Part shown: positions 14,782 through 21,965 of the stretch, piece after piece | Position numbering within the stretch: position 1 is the stretch's first letter | Layout: the number at the start of each line of letters is the position of its first letter | Origin: a virus | IMG/VR virus record: IMGVR_UViG_3300044511_000090 | Span: 1 to 64,000 of that record | Reading direction: 5' to 3' (one strand) | Length of the DNA stretch: 64,000 nucleotides | Translations under genes and position numbers: made by a program | The notes under the pieces: model-generated | What the model was told of the DNA's origin: nothing | Databases searched by the model: none | What the model saw: the letters and a program-made list of their open reading frames with translations, nothing else

Positions 14782-15534
14782 CTATCCGGCCAACGCTTGT
14801 TTGGCCTCTTGGAAATACTGCTGAACAAGTTCTACCGTTGCGCTGCTGCCAAGGAAACGCTTGATGTCTTCAACCCGCTTGGCTGATCGGCCATGAAGAC
14901 CTCCAATCCATTCTATAACAAATCGGCCTGGACCGCGCATAGAAAGGAATCTATCGACCAAAGTTTCTGTGTCTTTCACGCCATCAAACGAGGATAGTGT
15001 CTCAATGATAAATGTTCGGGATGTGTCGTTCGCGTAGAAGTGGCCTTCTTTGATCAATTGCCTGCGTTTCCTGGCAAAAGCACGACGAAAAGCAGTCTTC
15101 ACTCCGCCATAGGCATAAGAAGTCCATGAAAGCTTTTTGCCAATCTTTTGTGGGTTCCAAAACCGGGCAGAATTGATCATCGCATCATGGGCTATCGTGA
15201 GCAGTTCTTCTTCTGACAGGACGCTGTTGGCCAGCTTCTTCGCCAATTTCATGGCAATCGGATATGCTTTGCTAATCAACTCAGACTGTTCTGGCGTCAT
15301 CTTCTTTGGGTTCGGCTTTTTGGTGAACTCGCTGACCGCGATGAGATGGACGCCGTTGGCACATGGCCTCTCGACTTTATCCATGAAAATGTTGTAGTCT
15401 TGCCGAAGACGCCTGACAGTATCCCTGCCTATTCCAAGCATCTTGGCGGCTCTGCCATGACCCTTATGCTTGAATTCGTCGCTTCTCAACAACGCGACAA
15501 AGGAATCAATCTGTTCCCGTGAAAACGCGGCCAC
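14782..15534 (-). CDS. Sigma-like factor with an N-terminal helix-turn-helix
   Basis: 250 residues, GTG start with GGGGG five bases upstream. The N-terminus (HGRAAKMLGIGRDTVRRLRQ) is a helix-turn-helix. The middle resembles sigma-70 region 2: AYPIAMKLAKKLANSV, EEELLTIAHDAMINSARFWN and SWTSYAYGGVKTAFRRAFAR, comparable to the L..IA..AL..A...F......SYA......A.R.A pattern. The C-terminal part could hold a region-4 equivalent but is not clear. It is less certain than the sigma factor at 5793-6536. It may direct transcription of a phage gene class or act in its regulation. Confidence 0.6.
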   Translation of the reverse strand: MAAFSREQIDSFVALLRSDEFKHKGHGRAAKMLGIGRDTVRRLRQDYNIFMDKVERPCANGVHLIAVSEFTKKPNPKKMTPEQSELISKAYPIAMKLAKKLANSVLSEEELLTIAHDAMINSARFWNPQKIGKKLSWTSYAYGGVKTAFRRAFARKRRQLIKEGHFYANDTSRTFIIETLSSFDGVKDTETLVDRFLSMRGPGRFVIEWIGGLHGRSAKRVEDIKRFLGSSATVELVQQYFQEAKQALAG

Positions 15535-15751
15535 GCATCCCCCATGCCTTTATTGTTAGTGATTTGGCCTCTTCAAACGCCTTCCCAATGTCTTTTGAAC
15601 CAAAGTGCCAGTGCCTCATGGCGGCTGCTCGCATGAATGCGTCTATCGAGGATTCCAAGGCTTCTATGTACTTTTCGCTTTCGGCGCGAACATCGTGCAG
15701 CTTGTGCCGCAGGGCCACGCACTCCGAACATGGCAATCCAGGCTCGATCAT
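15506..15751 (-). CDS. Hypothetical helical protein
   Basis: 81 residues, largely helical (ALRHKLHDVRAESEKYIEAL) with CSEC near the N-terminus. It is the first gene of the minus-strand cluster, divergent from 15863, and overlaps the start of the sigma-like gene by 29 bases. No family recognised. Confidence 0.6.
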   Translation of the reverse strand: MIEPGLPCSECVALRHKLHDVRAESEKYIEALESSIDAFMRAAAMRHWHFGSKDIGKAFEEAKSLTIKAWGMRGRVFTGTD

Positions 15752-15804
15752 GCCAAGAGTTTACTGTACGCTACCAGTCGTGTCCAGTGGAATTTAATTT
15801 GCCC

Positions 15805-15832
15805 TAGACGGCGCGAGCACTGGTGGTATACT
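15805..15832 (+). promoter_or_regulatory. Probable promoter at the divergent junction
   Basis: TAGACG and TATACT separated by 16 bases, about 30 bases before the ATG at 15863 (GAGG seven bases upstream of that ATG). It would drive the long plus-strand block. Confidence 0.5.
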
Positions 15833-15862
15833 ATTGAATAACACAACTTTCGAGGTGCAATC

Positions 15863-16225
15863 ATGCTTGGTAGTTACACAGAGTCGGCAGTTGACATGCT
15901 TGATTTTTTTGAACGGCAGAGGGAGTGGTCCTACGAAACCTTTGGGCCACCGGAGATTCGAGGTCCAGTCGGGCCGCTGAAACACCTTGAGAAAGAGGCA
16001 AAAGAAGCCTACCAAGAACAAGACCTGGAAAAGAGAAAAGAGGAAATCATAGATTGTTTGTTTTTGTCCTTCGACGCCGCCCACCGTGCCGGAATGGGAT
16101 ACAGTGAAATTTCCAGAATCGCTATGGCCAAGCTGAAAAAGAACAAGGGAAGGAAGTGGCCGGACTGGCGCGATGCCAAGCCGGAAGAGGCAGTCGAGCA
16201 CGACCGAAGCGGAGAAGCAAAATGA
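15863..16225 (+). CDS. DUF550 / MazZ-like dATP-dGTP pyrophosphohydrolase
   Basis: 120 residues. FERQREWSYETFGP, then PLKHLEKEAKEAYQ, EEIIDCLFLSFDAAHRAGM and RKWPDWRDAKPEEAVEHD follow the DUF550 pattern throughout. The family is MazG-like, with the Glu/Asp metal ligands in the E..EA.EA and EEIID..FL..D helices, and is now described as a dATP/dGTP diphosphohydrolase. MazZ of this type helps make 2-aminoadenine genomes. No PurZ or DatZ is visible here, so this copy may only shape nucleotide pools. It is the first gene of the plus-strand block, overlapping the next by four bases. Confidence 0.85.
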   Translation: MLGSYTESAVDMLDFFERQREWSYETFGPPEIRGPVGPLKHLEKEAKEAYQEQDLEKRKEEIIDCLFLSFDAAHRAGMGYSEISRIAMAKLKKNKGRKWPDWRDAKPEEAVEHDRSGEAK

Positions 16226-16503
16226 AACGAGTCTGGAAAACAAGGATCGAGCCTAATTCGATCAAAGACGACGTATACAGAATCTCTGTGCCTTCAAAGG
16301 CAGGCGCTATTCCTAGATTCATAGCAATCCAGGAAGGCGATATTTGCATATGGCACGAAATTGATGAAGAAGCCGATGATGGCAGTCTGTCGATTATTTG
16401 TGTTGGGACGGGGTTTGGCAGAGTGCCTGATGACTGCCCGTACATCGGTTCTGTGATTCATTTGGGGTTCGTGTGGCACTTTTATTGGGAGAAGGCAAAA
16501 TGA
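16222..16503 (+). CDS. DUF7352-like small protein
   Basis: 93 residues. The pattern fits a common phage family of unknown function (GA.P.....Q.G...W...D....GT......Y.G......VWH.....). Visible pieces are GAIPRFIAIQEGDICIWHEI, IICVGTGFGRVP and HLGFVWHFYWE. ATG 16222 overlaps the previous stop and GGAG lies upstream. The next gene overlaps its end by four bases. Confidence 0.75.
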   Translation: MKRVWKTRIEPNSIKDDVYRISVPSKAGAIPRFIAIQEGDICIWHEIDEEADDGSLSIICVGTGFGRVPDDCPYIGSVIHLGFVWHFYWEKAK

Positions 16504-16754
16504 CAAATCCAAAGCCATGCCCTCGATGTGGCTACCCCATAAGTGTCTTTTCATGATACACAAGATGTGATGCGTGCCGTAGGGAATGGAGGCTTAATAA
16601 TGTTGACACTATAAATGACGTAATAATCACTTGGAATGCGACATCAGAACTGCTCAATGAGAAAGACGACCTTGAACGACGCCTCGAAGATGTTGCGGCC
16701 AAGATCAGGCTTGAAATTTCCAAGATCAACGCCAATAGGAATCTGAACACATGA
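16500..16754 (+). pseudogene. Zinc-ribbon plus coiled-coil gene split by an in-frame TGA
   Basis: Translation from ATG 16500 gives MTNPKPCPRCGYPISVFS and then a TGA at 16554-16556. The same frame continues for 65 codons, completing the zinc ribbon (YTRCDACRREWRLNN) and adding a charged coiled coil (NEKDDLERRLEDVAAKIRLE). It ends in a TGA that overlaps the ATG of the next gene. No start codon lies between the TGA and the second half. The TGA sits where Trp or another aromatic residue would fit. It may be a point mutation (TGG to TGA), a sequencing error or genuine recoding; other genes here do use TGA as a stop. Confidence 0.6.
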
Positions 16755-18232
16755 TCCTCTCAAAACAAGGCTTCCTTGACTGCATATCCGCCAATCCAGA
16801 AGAGGATGCGCCGTCGCTTGTCTACGCAGACTACCTTGAAGAAAAAGGCGACACTCAGGAATCTGAGGCGTTCAGACTCCTCGTGAGCGACCCGGAGATG
16901 TTTGGCATCAAGAACAGAACCAAGATCGATAAGCTGACAGACGTGGAGACGGCCAGATTCAAAACTTGGGTTGACTACTGGAAGGCAGTTGGATTATCGA
17001 CGAAGCCGATTGACAGGGCGAAAGCCAAAAAAGCCGTGTGCTTGGCATACCAAAAAGCTGGCATGAATCCCACGTCCTTGTTCATTTTCCTTGATTCTCC
17101 TCTTGGCGGCGCGATTGCGGCGAGATTGTTCAGCCAGCCACTACTGATTTCTACAGTTTTGGAGAATGTCGCCACTAAGGTTCGTAATCAGGTTTTTGGC
17201 AAGGTTGAGCAGCAGGTTGTGGGTCAGGTTGGGCAGCAGGTTAGGTATGATGTTATGAATCAGGTTTGGTTTAAGGTTGGTGAGCAGGTTTGTGATCAAG
17301 TTTGGGCCAAGGTTAATGCTCAGTCTGGCGATCAGGTTCGTGCCCATGTCCGTAATCAGGTCGGCGATCAGGCTTGGAATCAAGTTGTTGGACAGGTGCG
17401 TGATCAGGCTCGTGGCCGGGTTGGTTATGGGGCTGGGTCTCAGGCTTGGGATCAAATTTCCGATCAGGTTAGCGATCAGGTCTGGAAGGATGTCGGCGGG
17501 CAGGTTTGGAATCAGATTCGTGAGCAGGTGCTAGATCATGTTGGGCGTCAGGTTGATGATCAGATTTTTAATCAGATTAGCCAGCAGGTTTGGCCACAAG
17601 TTTCTCGTCAGGTTTCAAATCAGATTGCAACTAAGGTTGCTAAACAGGTTGGGCGTCAGGTGCTAGATCATATTGGGCTTCAGGTTGAGAAGCAGGCTGG
17701 TGATTGGGCTTGGGATAAGGTTGTTGATCAGCCTTGCGATCAGGTCTGGATTAGTGCTCGTGATCAGGTTAGCGATCAAGTATGGAGGCAGGTTGGCTAC
17801 AAGGTTCTGGATAAGGTCGGCGAGCAGGCTGGCGAGCAGCTTCGGGATGAGGTTAGGTATGGTGTTTTGAGTCAGGTTGAGAATGAGGTTTGGAATCAGG
17901 CTTGGAGTCAAGTTCTGAGCCGTGTTCGGTTTAATGTTGATGATCAGGCCGATGATCAGAACTGGACCGGCATTGGCAAATGCGGATATGGTAGCCACGA
18001 CGCCTCCTGGCTGTCGTTCTACAGCTACTTGTGGAAGCATGGGCTGGAGTGCTGCAACAAGCTGGAAGGGCTTTTCGAGGTCGCAAGAACGTGCGGCTGG
18101 TGGTGGCCATTCGAGAACGCCGTCATCATAACCGACCGGCCAACGAAAATCTGCTTCAATGATCGTGGCTATCTGCACGGCTCACCGGCCATCTTGTACA
18201 AAGACGGCTTCTGCGTGAACGCAAACAACTGA
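16751..18232 (+). CDS. Repeat-companion (TIGR02996) protein with about 65 four-residue xxQV repeats, DUF6745-like ends
   Basis: 493 residues. Residues 1-60 match the planctomycete repeat-companion domain (DCISANPEEDAPSLVYADYL). A DUF6745-like N segment follows (PIDRAKAKKAVCLAYQKAG and LDSPLGGAIAA). Residues from about 140 to 398 are an unbroken array with an exact period of four: RNQV FGKV EQQV VGQV and so on, about 65 units. The fourth position is nearly always V, I or A and the third is usually Q. In the DNA this is a 12-base period around GATCAGGTT. The C-terminus (FEVARTCGWWWPFENAVIIT, DRPTKICFNDRGYLHGSPA) is the DUF6745 end domain. It is related to 42846-44864. Function unknown; perhaps an elongated helical or solenoid rod. 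Confidence 0.85.
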   Translation: MILSKQGFLDCISANPEEDAPSLVYADYLEEKGDTQESEAFRLLVSDPEMFGIKNRTKIDKLTDVETARFKTWVDYWKAVGLSTKPIDRAKAKKAVCLAYQKAGMNPTSLFIFLDSPLGGAIAARLFSQPLLISTVLENVATKVRNQVFGKVEQQVVGQVGQQVRYDVMNQVWFKVGEQVCDQVWAKVNAQSGDQVRAHVRNQVGDQAWNQVVGQVRDQARGRVGYGAGSQAWDQISDQVSDQVWKDVGGQVWNQIREQVLDHVGRQVDDQIFNQISQQVWPQVSRQVSNQIATKVAKQVGRQVLDHIGLQVEKQAGDWAWDKVVDQPCDQVWISARDQVSDQVWRQVGYKVLDKVGEQAGEQLRDEVRYGVLSQVENEVWNQAWSQVLSRVRFNVDDQADDQNWTGIGKCGYGSHDASWLSFYSYLWKHGLECCNKLEGLFEVARTCGWWWPFENAVIITDRPTKICFNDRGYLHGSPAILYKDGFCVNANN

Positions 18233-18262
18233 AAAAATCTCCTAGTACCAGTGAGGCAGGCA

Positions 18263-18859
18263 ATGAAAATCGACATCTGCAAGGCGTACCAAATGGTCAT
18301 GGACGCCGTTCTTCTGTTGAAGAACTCAGGCATCAAAACTGAAATCACAGACTCAAGAGGCCGTGCGAATCCGCCACAACAGTACGTCGGTGACGGCTTC
18401 CTCAGCGTCGATAAGTGGGTCCATGTATCGTTCACGTTTAACAACGAAGCAGAACGTCGGTCTGTGGCAGACTCCAAGCGAATGCTTGGCAAGTGGGGCA
18501 TCACGTTCGACAGTGGCGGCGCAGGGAACCAGAGAGACTGGGAAATAGACTGGTCGCTTCGTATCCAAGAAGACCCAGACAAACAACCACTCCAAGAAAC
18601 TGTCGAAGAAGTCCTACTAGAACTAGGCGATCAAAAAGAATCGCCAGACGCAATAATCCCTGTTTTCCCGACGCCAGCCAAAGTGTTTTTCGACGGCCTC
18701 CAGTTGTGCATGAAAAACGACCATGACTTGGCCAGATCGTGGCACGACAACATAGCCATGTGCGCACAAGACGAAGGAATGCCGCACGAGGCCGCGAATC
18801 GCGCGGCCGCAAGATTCATGAAACTCTGCTTCGGCGTTGACACCGGCAAGAAGTCCTAG
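18263..18859 (+). CDS. Hypothetical protein, two domains
   Basis: 198 residues from ATG 18263 (GAGG seven bases upstream). The first half (DSRGRANPPQQYVGDGFLSV) is a mixed alpha/beta domain; the second half is helical (HDLARSWHDNIAMCAQDEGM, ANRAAARFMKLCFGVD). No family recognised. Confidence 0.65.
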   Translation: MKIDICKAYQMVMDAVLLLKNSGIKTEITDSRGRANPPQQYVGDGFLSVDKWVHVSFTFNNEAERRSVADSKRMLGKWGITFDSGGAGNQRDWEIDWSLRIQEDPDKQPLQETVEEVLLELGDQKESPDAIIPVFPTPAKVFFDGLQLCMKNDHDLARSWHDNIAMCAQDEGMPHEAANRAAARFMKLCFGVDTGKKS

Positions 18860-18883
18860 TCCTCGGCAATGAAAGGCAAGCCA

Positions 18884-19237
18884 ATGACAGAAATCCTAAA
18901 CGCCAGAATCAAGTCAACCAAACTCGGAATCCAAGAAGGACTTTTCACCGCATGGCTATCCTTTGAAGGCCGATCATGGGGATGCGTATTCGGCGGCATC
19001 TCATTCGACCGCTATTGCCCATACAAAGATGAAAGAGAGCCGGTTGCTATCGGCGCTAAGTGGATTGCGGCAGTCTTGAAAACACTTGGCGTCAATCTAT
19101 GGGAAGACCTCGACGGCAAATACTGCCGGGTCGAGATTGACAGCGAAGGCAATATAAAAAGAATCGGCCACATCATCGAAGACCAGTGGTTCGATCAGAC
19201 TTCCCTCTTAATTAACCAATTGCAAAAAACACCATGA
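18884..19237 (+). CDS. Conserved phage protein (FGG / WEDLDGKYCRV type)
   Basis: 117 residues. LGIQEGLFTAWLSFEGRSWG and CVFGGISFDRYC precede AVLKTLGVNLWEDLDGKYCR and VEIDSEG. Proteins with this order of motifs are common in phages and have no known function. ATG 18884 was chosen for AAGGC upstream. A 17-residue frame (19234-19287) overlaps its stop by ATGA but has no recognisable content. Confidence 0.7.
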   Translation: MTEILNARIKSTKLGIQEGLFTAWLSFEGRSWGCVFGGISFDRYCPYKDEREPVAIGAKWIAAVLKTLGVNLWEDLDGKYCRVEIDSEGNIKRIGHIIEDQWFDQTSLLINQLQKTP

Positions 19238-19298
19238 GGCTAAAAGAAGTCCTGCCTCTAGTCAACAACGTCGGCATCAACCGCTGAGGATTTAACCA

Positions 19299-19526
19299 AT
19301 GGCCAAGCAAAAAGACTCCTTCGCCTCTCGGCTAAAACTGCTCATCAAAACTCGCGGCATCTCGCAACGAGAACTAGCCCGCAAGTCGGGCCTCGGCCAC
19401 GCGGACATCAACCAGTACGTCAATGGCCGCAAACTCCCATCAATCCCGTCGCTACTCAAAATCGCACAAGCACTAGAAGTCCTACCAGGAACCATGATCG
19501 ACAGACTGGGGGTGGGGTGGGCCTAG
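19299..19526 (+). CDS. XRE/Cro-CI family transcriptional regulator
   Basis: 75 residues, essentially one HTH_3 domain: FASRLKLLIKTRGISQRELA, RKSGLGHADINQYVNGRKLP, SIPSLLKIAQALEVLP. It is too short for a cleavable repressor. The palindrome-rich region directly downstream (19527-20010) offers candidate operators, so it may control the genes from 20011 on, or itself. Confidence 0.85.
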   Translation: MAKQKDSFASRLKLLIKTRGISQRELARKSGLGHADINQYVNGRKLPSIPSLLKIAQALEVLPGTMIDRLGVGWA

Positions 19527-19601
19527 TAGTCCCCTACCACGAAACACCCCACTTTCCGTAGTGTACACCAGTCCAGTATACCCCACCCCGCCACCCAGCC
19601 G

Positions 19602-19617
19602 GTGTACATATGTACAC
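19602..19617. promoter_or_regulatory. Perfect 16-base palindrome, candidate operator
   Basis: GTGTACATATGTACAC is perfectly self-complementary. A related site, TGTACATCCGTACA, lies at 19647-19660, and GTACGTAACATATGTACA near 19940. Repeated TGTAC...GTACA half sites suggest binding by a dimeric regulator such as the XRE protein just upstream. Confidence 0.55.
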
Positions 19618-19667
19618 AAAAAAGGCATCTCAAATCGGCCCGAAAATGTACATCCGTACAGTATGTT

Positions 19668-19702
19668 CAATAACGATACATACGTTGTGCAATAACGATA
19701 CA
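19668..19702 (+). repeat. Two CAATAACGATACA direct repeats, 22 bases apart
   Basis: Identical 13-base units start at 19668 and 19690, two helical turns apart. Iteron-like repeats next to palindromes could mark a replication origin or a regulator site. Confidence 0.55.
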
Positions 19703-19764
19703 CTGTCGGCAAGCGCGCACGGTCGCTATTCTAATTCCCATTAGTCAAACAAGAATGATAGAAT

Positions 19765-19793
19765 CGTAAGTCTATATGCCATATAGACTTACG
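19765..19793. promoter_or_regulatory. Perfect inverted repeat with 13-base arms
   Basis: The arms CGTAAGTCTATAT and ATATAGACTTACG surround a GCC spacer and are followed by GGCATTTTGCC. There is no T tract, so it is more likely an operator or origin element than a terminator. Confidence 0.55.
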
Positions 19794-20010
19794 GCATTTT
19801 GCCGGAATTATTAGACGTTTTGGCATGGGTATTGCATTGTCTTTCCGTCAGAACGCATGGCACAATGCCCAGCGTTCACCGTCGCTGCCGGTTCACGGAG
19901 CGCGCAGTCCGGTCGAACGTTCGACCTAGTTTCGCACAATGTACGTAACATATGTACACTGCGATTCGATTGTGATACTGCGCGCTTCAAGTTGCAGCAT
20001 GGGGTTTATC

Positions 20011-20364
20011 ATGGCCAAGCTACTGGTTACCGAATTGTTCCCTACTGGAGCATCGACCGACACATTCAGCGTACACACGGACAAAGGGTTGTGCCCTGTG
20101 ACAATGCCAGCGTCTCATGCCGAAAGCGCAGAACAGCTGGCAGCTGAATATGACGGGCGCGATGGGAAGGCGTCTATCATCGTCAACGCTCCGGGTCTCA
20201 TGTTTGTGAAGGGCGATAAATGCTTTCGAGATGCCAAGCAACAGAAAACAGCCGGGAAACATGTCGGTTCGATGATAGCAAAGTATTTGCGCGATGTGTC
20301 TAAAGAGCGTCAATCGGCTGCCCAGAAAATGGTTGAAGGCATCGATGCCGTCAACGAACAGTAG
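20011..20364 (+). CDS. Hypothetical protein
   Basis: 117 residues from ATG 20011 (GGGG six bases upstream). The N-terminus (LLVTELFPTGASTDTFSVHT) is beta-rich; the C-terminus (MIAKYLRDVSKERQSAAQKM) is helical. It is followed by a strong terminator, so it forms a short transcription unit. No family recognised. Confidence 0.6.
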   Translation: MAKLLVTELFPTGASTDTFSVHTDKGLCPVTMPASHAESAEQLAAEYDGRDGKASIIVNAPGLMFVKGDKCFRDAKQQKTAGKHVGSMIAKYLRDVSKERQSAAQKMVEGIDAVNEQ

Positions 20365-20379
20365 GGAAAACATCGTCCA

Positions 20380-20408
20380 AACGCTGGGCATTTTGCCCAG
20401 CGTTTTTT
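20380..20408 (+). terminator. Rho-independent terminator
   Basis: AACGCTGGGCA and TGCCCAGCGTT form a perfect 11-base-pair stem followed by a run of T. Confidence 0.9.
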
Positions 20409-20422
20409 TTGGAGTGTACACA

Positions 20423-20833
20423 ATGTCACGATACATTCGTACATGGCGGCGCTTTCACGATACTGTACGTGGACTAGTCAAGAGGAAATACGAGAGCGCT
20501 TTTGAGACTATACGCGCTACTGTACGTTTGTCTATACTGCCTCACGATCTGAGCAGTGTACGCGGGTTCACTGACATAATCAAGGCGTTCGGCATGTACT
20601 GTACAGAATTCCCTGTACAGGTTGAGAAAGACGAAAAAGGGCGAATAGCTTTTGCGTATTTCATTGTCGAAACCGTTCAACAGGGAATCGACGAGATGCG
20701 CAAAAAACCATACCTTGACGTTGACGAGCGCGAGCTGCGCGTTTCGATAATCGGCCAGGGCGCTTGTAATGCCGATGATGCCGCACGAGCGCAAAAGATG
20801 ATACGCAGGGAAAACCAGCTACGATACACGTAA
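20423..20833 (+). CDS. Hypothetical protein
   Basis: 136 residues from ATG 20423 (GGAG seven bases upstream, just after a terminator). It starts with a basic segment (MSRYIRTWRRFHDTVRGLVK) followed by an alpha/beta domain (FPVQVEKDEKGRIAFAYFIV). It is bracketed by two nearly identical terminators, so it is transcribed on its own. No family recognised. Confidence 0.6.
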   Translation: MSRYIRTWRRFHDTVRGLVKRKYESAFETIRATVRLSILPHDLSSVRGFTDIIKAFGMYCTEFPVQVEKDEKGRIAFAYFIVETVQQGIDEMRKKPYLDVDERELRVSIIGQGACNADDAARAQKMIRRENQLRYT

Positions 20834-20837
20834 TGCA

Positions 20838-20868
20838 AACGCTGGGCGTTTTGCCCAGCGTTTTTTTT
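20838..20868 (+). terminator. Rho-independent terminator, near copy of 20380-20408
   Basis: AACGCTGGGCG.TT.TTGCCCAGCGTT stem and eight T residues. It differs by one base from the preceding terminator, so the hairpin was duplicated together with, or around, a gene. Confidence 0.9.
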
Positions 20869-20914
20869 GCGCGCATTTTCTCGATTTCTCCCATCACCGT
20901 ATAGGAGTAGTACG

Positions 20915-21388
20915 ATGTTTCGCGTTTGGGCAGTAGTTGATACTGCCTCTTTTGCCGTTGCGCTTTTCCCGTTTTCGATGCAGGACGAGGCCAACGGTCT
21001 GGCGTCTTTTATCGGCAAGGGGCACTACGTCGTGCCTCACAATGTTGAGGCACGACTAGATGAGCCGGTCGAATGCGAGAAGCTGGACTTGCGGCCATAC
21101 ATCCTTAGACGTAGTGATTTCACTAGGTCTAAGAGTGCATTCGGCAGGGTTGACATCAACCGGAAGAAACTGCGTCAGGCATGGAAGCAAGGGATCAACG
21201 CCGCCACTGAGCTGGCTGTTGAGATGAATACTCACAAGCGAGCAGAAGTACATCCGGCGTCGATTCGCCGCTCGTGCTTCGATGAGCCAACGATCACGGG
21301 CCTCCACTACCAGCATTATGCCTACAACCTTCACCCGTTCCCTATCGTCATCCGTGAGCAATACGCTTTCTGCGGCGATTGCATCTAG
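20915..21388 (+). CDS. Hypothetical protein
   Basis: 157 residues. It starts after the leader AGGAGTAGTACG, which recurs before the genes at 21639 and 21802 and in shortened form before 21411. It contains VVPHNVEARLDEPVECEKLD and a basic segment KKLRQAWKQGINAATELAVE. No family recognised. Confidence 0.6.
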   Translation: MFRVWAVVDTASFAVALFPFSMQDEANGLASFIGKGHYVVPHNVEARLDEPVECEKLDLRPYILRRSDFTRSKSAFGRVDINRKKLRQAWKQGINAATELAVEMNTHKRAEVHPASIRRSCFDEPTITGLHYQHYAYNLHPFPIVIREQYAFCGDCI

Positions 21389-21410
21389 CCGCCATATTGG
21401 GAGTAGTAAC

Positions 21411-21623
21411 ATGATCACCGCTTGCATTGCTTTGTTTCCCGAATTTTCTCCACTTTGCGCCATCAGGGCCGCGAGGGATTGCGGTCTCATAACAAAGGAC
21501 GAATACAGCGAGTTCATGACATCCTACGCAGATGGAGATTTTGCCGAAGTGTGCGCACGTTGCGGCACATACTTCTCGATGCTCAACCAGCCGCAACTGT
21601 GCAACAGGTGCAGAAGGGTTTGA
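21411..21623 (+). CDS. Small zinc-ribbon protein
   Basis: 70 residues from ATG 21411 (GGGAG upstream). A helical N-terminus (ALFPEFSPLCAIRAARDCGL) leads to CARCGTYFSMLNQPQLCNRC, a four-cysteine zinc ribbon. Function unknown. Confidence 0.65.
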   Translation: MITACIALFPEFSPLCAIRAARDCGLITKDEYSEFMTSYADGDFAEVCARCGTYFSMLNQPQLCNRCRRV

Positions 21624-21638
21624 TCTAGGAGCAGTACG

Positions 21639-21797
21639 ATGAAATTGGAATTCATTACCGTTGTGCGACCGCATAAGCGGTCTTACAAGTGGGAAGTTTT
21701 TTGCAGCGATGGCCGCAGTTTGTTCGGCTACGGCACTGAAAAGACTTGCCACATCCGATGCGAGCAAGCAATTGCCTTGCTTTTGTCCAAGGAGTAG
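21639..21797 (+). CDS. Small protein, function unknown
   Basis: 52 residues starting MKLEFITVVRPHKRSYKWEV. It follows the AGGAGCAGTACG leader. A short beta N-terminus precedes a C-terminal helix (CEQAIALLLSKE). Its stop codon lies within the leader of the next gene. Confidence 0.55.
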   Translation: MKLEFITVVRPHKRSYKWEVFCSDGRSLFGYGTEKTCHIRCEQAIALLLSKE

Positions 21798-21801
21798 TAC
21801 G

Positions 21802-21963
21802 ATGCCATTCCAGTTAGAAGTTTCGGCCATTCGCATCGAGCGCCTTCGCCGGGCGCAAGTAGGAGTACGGGCATTGCCGCGCCCGTGCAATCGGCCTCTG
21901 CTGAGGCCGAACCCTAAGCCGAAAGCGGCTATCATTTCTACTTTGTTCAAGAAAGTAGGATAG
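21802..21963 (+). CDS. Small basic protein, function unknown
   Basis: 53 residues, rich in Arg, Pro and Lys (RIERLRRAQVGVRALPRPCN). It follows the AGGAGTAGTACG leader. Possibly nucleic-acid binding by charge alone. Confidence 0.5.
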   Translation: MPFQLEVSAIRIERLRRAQVGVRALPRPCNRPLLRPNPKPKAAIISTLFKKVG

Positions 21964-21965
21964 CA

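Noticed and set aside
15863-16225. Reading the DUF550 gene as proof of 2-aminoadenine DNA
   Set aside because: No PurZ, DatZ or matching polymerase is visible in the window; DUF550 proteins also occur in ordinary phages.
16751-18000. Repeat array considered as a CRISPR or minisatellite
   Set aside because: The period is 12 bases and keeps a protein frame; there are no spacers or repeats of CRISPR length, and no cas genes.
17141-18178. Long minus-strand open frames across the xxQV repeat gene (Asn/Leu/Ile-rich)
   Set aside because: They are shadows of the 12-base repeat read in reverse; no ribosome-binding site and the plus strand has domain-level support.
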